Shown: one piece after another, positions 46,393 through 51,354 of the stretch | How the letters are laid out: the number at the start of each line of letters is the position of its first letter | Numbering within the stretch: position 1 is the first letter of the stretch | From: Ectocarpus siliculosus | Lineage: Eukaryota > Sar > Phaeophyceae > Ectocarpales > Ectocarpaceae | DNA: 51,354 nucleotides | Direction of reading: 5' to 3' | Assembly (NCBI GenBank): GCA_000310025.1 | Contig: FN649741.1 | Span: 6,369,456-6,420,809 of the forward strand | Made by a program: the position numbers and the translations under genes | The notes under the pieces: model-generated | The model's input: only the letters and a program-made list of their open reading frames with translations | Database searches by the model: none | Told to the model about the DNA's origin: nothing

Positions 46393-46979
46393 TCACGAAC
46401 GATACACAAAACGGTCCTGCAGGATCACACCAGCAACGGTCACCCACTCGCGCAACCGGAAGGCACATGTAAACTGGTTATCTACCTCGATCTTACCTTG
46501 GTACAACATGCCGTATCCGGTGACTGCTGGATGTCTCAAATTACCGTTTTCCACGCATACCAACACATCTCTGTCGAGTTTTTGCCCACAGCAGTCTTTT
46601 GACAGCACCACGCGCAGAGAAGGCGAACAGCGGACTATCGCTGGTGTGCATCACATCAAATAGCACAACAAGGTGCACACTGCATAATATAAATTGGAAT
46701 ACGGTAACACCAAGCAAGGTAATCTGTATCTTCTACCACTGCACAGCAGCAGTCGCGGTCTACAACAGGGAGGAGATTCTCACCTGACCGGAGCGAGGTG
46801 AAGTGCGCATGGTGCTGCGAGGAGGCCAGCGTCAACGTTTTCCACGGTTCGCGCCACGCCGGGCCGCCAAAGCAAACCATAATGTGAGGCCCCAGCACAC
46901 GTGAGCCCACAAAGAGAAAGACGCAGCACCACAATACAAGCGTTGGATCAGTCGGTCTCAGCTGCCGGTCGGGCGACAC
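46393..46979 (-). CDS. Hypothetical small protein, two exons, possible signal peptide or anchor
   Basis: Model: exon 1 46979-46784 (ATG to donor TCAG|GTGAGA), exon 2 46640-46393 (acceptor CACCAG, stop TGA), 444 nt, 147 aa, junction in phase. The N-terminus has a hydrophobic stretch (TLVLWCCVFLFVGSRVLG, about residues 13-30), which would fit a signal anchor. Exon 2 reads LVCVENGNLRHPAVTGYGML and KIEVDNQFTCAFRLREWVTV, which look protein-like but match no family I can name. A canonical GTAAGA after codon TAC CAA in exon 2 offers an alternative end. Support is only border quality, phase and composition. Confidence 0.35.
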
Positions 46980-47819
46980 TACAATAGGCTAGGCGGAGGC
47001 GGGTTACGCGTTGCGGTTCGCTTCTGCTGTAGTGCCCGTAGTGAGACCAGACCAAAATATTGCGACAACATTGCAAACCTCTCCCTCGTGGGGGCTACAT
47101 CCCATGGCACGCTATCGTAGGTCGTACGAGGGCCTGACTGAAGCACAACGTGTGACCTACACGACGTTTCGTGTCGGACGTGAACCGCTGTGGCACCTGA
47201 CACTGAACACGAAGCCACCCTGATCCTCCAGAATGCCTATAAAAACACGATCAGCAATCACTGGCAAACTGCTGTTCTGGCAGAGAAGCAAACCGACACA
47301 GCTCCCATCTCCGAAAAGCCATCCAGCACAGGAACGCCACACGGCAATGATACCCCTGCCACCGGCCCGAAATGGCAGTTGCTGGAGCGAGGCTATGGCC
47401 TCAAAAGACACACACACCCTCACACCGTCCCAAACCACACAAAGCTAAAATCTACCACTCGAGTCCACTTTTGATCCAAAAAACAACACAGCTAGAGCTC
47501 CAGCTTTTCTACCACGCTAAAAGCAATGGAATTCATCGCAACTGAGCCAACCGTCCACCACGGCCATGCCTCCTGGGAAGGACTCACCTCCGCTTGTGTG
47601 AAACGAGAGAGCAGGTGTGAGCCACCGAGGCCGCCCTCTTGCCGCCGAGGGGGGGAATCAGGCCTCCGCCGGGGAAACAGGGGACGATTGGAAACCCACC
47701 ACCGTGTCGCATCTGCGTCACCCCTGGTCACTTGGCCAAGCTCGCCTTGGCTTGGCTAGCCATCTGCCTGTTGCTCGCTGTCACCACACCACCGACAGCG
47801 TTACCTAGACGTAGGCACC
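46980..47819. other. Spacer before the dapF gene, probable divergent promoter region
   Basis: Lies between the start of the small minus-strand gene and ATG 47820. A plus frame at 47639-48067 overlaps the dapF start in another frame and is taken as a shadow. No TATA box or other element can be assigned. Confidence 0.45.
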
Positions 47820-50800
47820 ATGTGGTCGACGACGATAGCGTTGCTTTCATTCGGCGCCCACCATGCGTCAGCTTTTGTGGTGGCCCCCGGCACTGCCCTT
47901 GGACGCCAGGGGCCGGCGGCGGCAAGATCAGCAGCTACAAGATGCGGCGCATCTACGGTCGCGATGAGCGCCACCAAGCTCGTGCCCTTCTCCAAGTACC
48001 AGGGACTGGGCAACGACTTCATTCTCGTGGACAACAGAGAGGAAACGGAGCCAATGCTCACGGCTGAAGAGTCCGCTAGCTTGTGCGATAGGTGGGAAGA
48101 ATGCTGCAAAAAGCTGTGTGTGTGTTTGGAGAGTGCGTGAAAACATGCGTGTGTGCACCAAGGGAACATGAACATCGAAGAGACCGTGTGCGAGGAACCA
48201 ACCTCGGCGGTGTGTACCTACGCGTAATAGAGCACCATTTGTCCAACAGCTTAATGTTGAAGTGCGTCAACCGTAATAGCCCCCAAAACCCCAAGTTGCC
48301 TATGTTAACAAAGACGCTGTGACGTTGTTCCCGTAGAAAGAAAGACATCTTGCCCACAGCATCACAGCATGCCCACATGAACCTGTGTTGAGTACCGCGA
48401 ACTTCCGCAAGCTGGTCCTCTCAGGTCTACGTCGTACCCGCTGTTGCCAGTAGCCGTATCGCCCTCACCCAGCTAGGCAGCAGCAGCGCCGCCGCCGCTC
48501 TTCGAGACCCCATTCTCAAGCGAGTAAAATACAGCAGTTTATACCACCTCTTCCCCAGCCCAACCGATCGCCGATCGATGTATCTCCCTTACCACCCACG
48601 CCGGACCGGACAGACGTTACGGCATCGGCGGAGACGGCGTTATCTTCGCCCTTCCGGGGTCCGACGAGATGGACTACTCGATGCGGATCATCAACTCAGA
48701 CGGGTCCGAGGTACGACAGTAGTGGTGGTGGTCCCGGTTTAGCGGCCTCTATGATAAAAGTGTCAGAAGTGAATTGGCAGGTCGCTACAAGTTCAATGGC
48801 GGCTATGTAGTAGGGGTGCAGGAGATCCACGCGGTGTTGTGGAAGCTTTTACAGGGGTATGCCAAACCGCACCGACCACTGTATTATTGTGTGGAAGGGA
48901 ACCAGCTTATAACCCCTCCACGGGCGGTCCGTCGCGAAATGAATAAATCAACACCAGTCAACAGGCCCGGAGGCGAGCGTAGTGAAAGCAACACATGAAG
49001 TTGGATGCGTTTCTGACAAAAAGTACTAGAGAACAGATCTGTCTTTTGAATGGAGATGCGCGCACGTATGCCCTCTTGTACCGCAGATGGCGTTGTGTTG
49101 TAGACCGTGGATTTCCGAGCTGGTACAGGGCATGTGCACGAAGGATTCACCCAGGACAAACCGGGGGGCGGGGCTGCTCCGTGTCGGAGCGCGTGAACAG
49201 TACGGGTTGACCCTTTTCTGACTTGAGATGCGATTCCCGATCCTTCACCAATACGCTACTGCTGCTGCCGTAGCTGCTGCTGCCGGAGCGAAAGCAGTAA
49301 ATGGAAATACGCAAGAGGAGCATTGCAACAGAACACGACAACCTAACCCCCCGATGTCTTCACGTCTTTCTCTCGTTGCCTGTACGCAATCGCGCAGCCG
49401 GAGATGTGCGGGAACGGGATCCGCTGCATGGCCAGGTTTCTGGCCGACCTGGAGGGGAAGAAGAAGGCCGAGTACAAGATCCACACGCTGGCGGGTACGA
49501 TCATCCCCATGGTGAGAGCTCGCAAAGGGTGCGGACGAGGTTGTCGCTCATCGTCGGTCCGTCAGCGTATGCGAAAACGCTTGAAGCCGTCGCCAACGCC
49601 CCAGAAGCGGCGCGTGTTTGGGAGCTTTTTCTGCATGCCTGGCAGACTGAGCAACATCATATAGGTGTACACAGACCGTCTGTGTGCCGTGGCCTTTAGA
49701 ACTTCCACGAGAGCAAGGCTCTGCTTCCTCTTGCTTTCGTGCGAGAGCGGATGCGGCGTGTGTGCTGTTGTATCAGTCCTGAATTAATCCTTGCCCCCGA
49801 AGAAGGCTGCCTCGACAGAGCCCACGCGATTTCTCATGGTCCACCTCTCTTCCCCTTGGCCGACCCTGCTGCTTGCCTCAGTTGGTTTGGTTGCGTTTGG
49901 TGGAGCGACAAGCAGGACATGTTTTCCTTACGTTCACTTTGCCCACCCACCCTTCCATGCAACAACTGACCTCCCCCGCTCCTCTCGGGCTTGCCTCCGT
50001 CGGCCACCAAACTATTCGGGGGAAGGCGCGAGAGGACGGGCTAGTCACGGTGGACATGGGACCGCCGGAGCTTAACGGGCCCAAGGTGCCCAGCACTCTG
50101 CCCACTAACGACGATGGGGTTGTGCTGAAGGAGCCGATCAAGGTGGGCGGTTTGCTATTAGTTCAATGGGGCCGAGAGATTGATGCAACCAAACAAAAAG
50201 CACAGCTCTTAAACCCACCGGACGAATATCCATCGATACAAGACGGTAGCAGCAGTTGCGGTTTCAATACAGCCAAGCGAGGCGTTTTGGTTACTGTTCT
50301 CGGGGCTACCGGCGGTATGTGTCAATACCTTTTGAGCTCTTCGCCTCGGTATCAACTCTCGGCGTTTCAATCTAAAGCGCTGCCAATTTGCTGCACTGTC
50401 CACACACCACACAGCCCGCATCTCGTTTTTTTGGCACCGAAATCGTGACGTTTTTTTCGACCTTACGGAGGAAGTCGCTCAACACCCGGAACAAGGCTAA
50501 GATTTTTCCCAAGAAGAGAATAGCTGCTACAGTATGGTATAGTCTCTGGCCGATGCTGCTGGGTATCACTGGCTCTCCGCAGCCTCCCCCATCCCTCCCA
50601 CCTTTGGCAACGTAGGAAGAAACATTGGCCATCCGTCATCGGTCCTGTAGGAACACTGCTCCGTCATCTCGAGGGCCCGTGGTCAATGGCCTTATTATTT
50701 AAGGCATGCAGAACATGACCACCACCACCCCCCCCCCCCGTCATCGCTCCTGGTGGCCTGCACCGAAACCCCTGAAAGGTTGACGGCAAGGATTGGGAGG

Positions 50801-50937
50801 TCACATGCGTAAGCATGGGCAACCCGCACGCCGTGGTCTTCGTTCCGGACGTGGACGCGCTGGACCTGCCGACCATTGGGCCCCAGTTCGAGACTCATCC
50901 CTCTTTTCCGGCCAAGATCAACACCGAGTTCGTGCAG
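47820..50937 (+). CDS. dapF: Diaminopimelate epimerase, plastid-targeted, 3' end missing
   Basis: Exons: 47820-48091, 48614-48710, 49398-49511, 50026-50142 (start could be 50035), 50791-50937; 249 codons, all in phase. DapF converts LL- to meso-diaminopimelate in the lysine pathway. Motifs: [56 protein letters not shown] with the first catalytic Cys (MCGNG), TVDMGPPEL, and [16 protein letters not shown] then [11 protein letters not shown]. The second catalytic Cys (ACGTG motif) is in the missing C-terminal exon(s). The first 50 or so residues are an extension absent from bacterial DapF: a hydrophobic start, [10 protein letters not shown] with the ASAF cleavage motif, and an Ala/Arg/Ser-rich stretch. 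This is the bipartite signal of plastids with four membranes. Introns are 514-687 bp. Confidence 0.95.
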
Positions 50938-51354
50938 GTGGGCGGGGGGGGGGGGGGGGGCCGCCCCGGGGCCCCAATACCCCCGGGTTGGGTTGGAAGG
51001 GAATAAAACAGGAGGGGATTACGGAAACTTGCCCCTGCGGGGGGGCATGAAAACTTTTCCCTTGGGGGGACGTTTTTTCGGGAGGAACCCACGGCTGCAA
51101 AATTTGGGGTTCGAACCCCGGGCGGCCGGGTGCTGGCGCTGCTGTCCAGGGAGGAACGGTTTTTGGGGAGGTTTATTATTACAAAACAATTCAGGGCATG
51201 TCTTCACATGGGCCCCCATTCGCCCCTTGGTGAATCCCCGGCCCCACCCCCATACCAACGTAGCTTTTAATGATGCGGGAGTTCAAATTCACAATTGTTC
51301 AGGATTTTCGCCCCTGGATATGGGGACCCCCAAGGGTGCCCCTGGGTTTCCAAA
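50938..51354 (+). other. dapF intron start and low-quality G-rich end of window
   Basis: GTGGGC at 50938 is the donor after exon 5. The sequence then runs through about 18 G and becomes full of 4-7 base homopolymers (ggggg, tttt, cccc), unlike the rest of the window. No further dapF exon is seen. It may be an unreliable read end rather than true genome sequence. Confidence 0.6.

Noticed and set aside
51104-51124. tRNA B-box-like GGTTCGAACCC
   Set aside because: No A box or foldable cloverleaf lies upstream, the match is a plain palindrome (GGGGTTCGAACCCC), and the region is low quality.

Overview
The window looks like nuclear DNA of a photosynthetic stramenopile, most likely a brown alga. 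The reasons are GC-rich exons cut by introns of about 0.5-2.8 kb, a diaminopimelate epimerase whose N-terminus carries a heterokont plastid-targeting ASAF motif, a bZIP-PAS transcription factor of the type seen in stramenopiles, and a high load of Copia, LINE, hAT and MITE-like debris. This is inference from the sequence; no search was run.

Layout. 1-2899: 3' part of a Ty1/copia retrotransposon (pol with one internal TAG, then a 3' LTR). 2900-5409: dispersed repeats, no gene recognised. 5410-14038 (+): a six-exon EXS-family (ERD1/XPR1-like) membrane protein; its introns hold a hAT transposase relic, a perfect 33-bp palindrome, a CAGGCA-rich element and a 39-bp copy of its own exon 3 border. 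14039-17358: no gene seen. 17359-23353 (-): a five-exon BED/hAT transposase-derived gene of about 1080 codons. It keeps the fold landmarks but appears to have lost the second catalytic Asp and the His of the C..H motif, so it is a candidate domesticated transposase. 23354-32350: gene-poor, with a 296-bp tandem duplication, three adjacent MITEs and satellite-like repeats. 32351-36075 (-): a six-exon bZIP-PAS transcription factor (about 487 aa). 36436-37437: possible 1-kb TIR element. 40416-41595 (-): 5'-truncated LINE reverse transcriptase. 42795 to about 45053 (-): ribosomal protein eL33 (L35a). 46393-46979 (-): a weakly supported small two-exon gene. 47820 to beyond 50937 (+): plastid diaminopimelate epimerase, lacking its 3' end. 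50938-51354: G-rich sequence that looks like poor-quality contig end.

Exon models were built by eye from family similarity, GT/GC-AG borders and reading-frame phase. For the EXS, hAT-derived and bZIP-PAS genes the exon lengths sum to whole codons and every junction is in phase, which is the main internal evidence. The genes do not form a pathway. They are unrelated housekeeping (eL33, DapF), transport (EXS) and regulatory (bZIP-PAS, hAT-derived) loci between repeats. Two introns, in the hAT-derived gene and in eL33, appear to use GC rather than GT donors, and a 9-mer (ACTGCTGTA or its complement) recurs 15 times across non-coding DNA.
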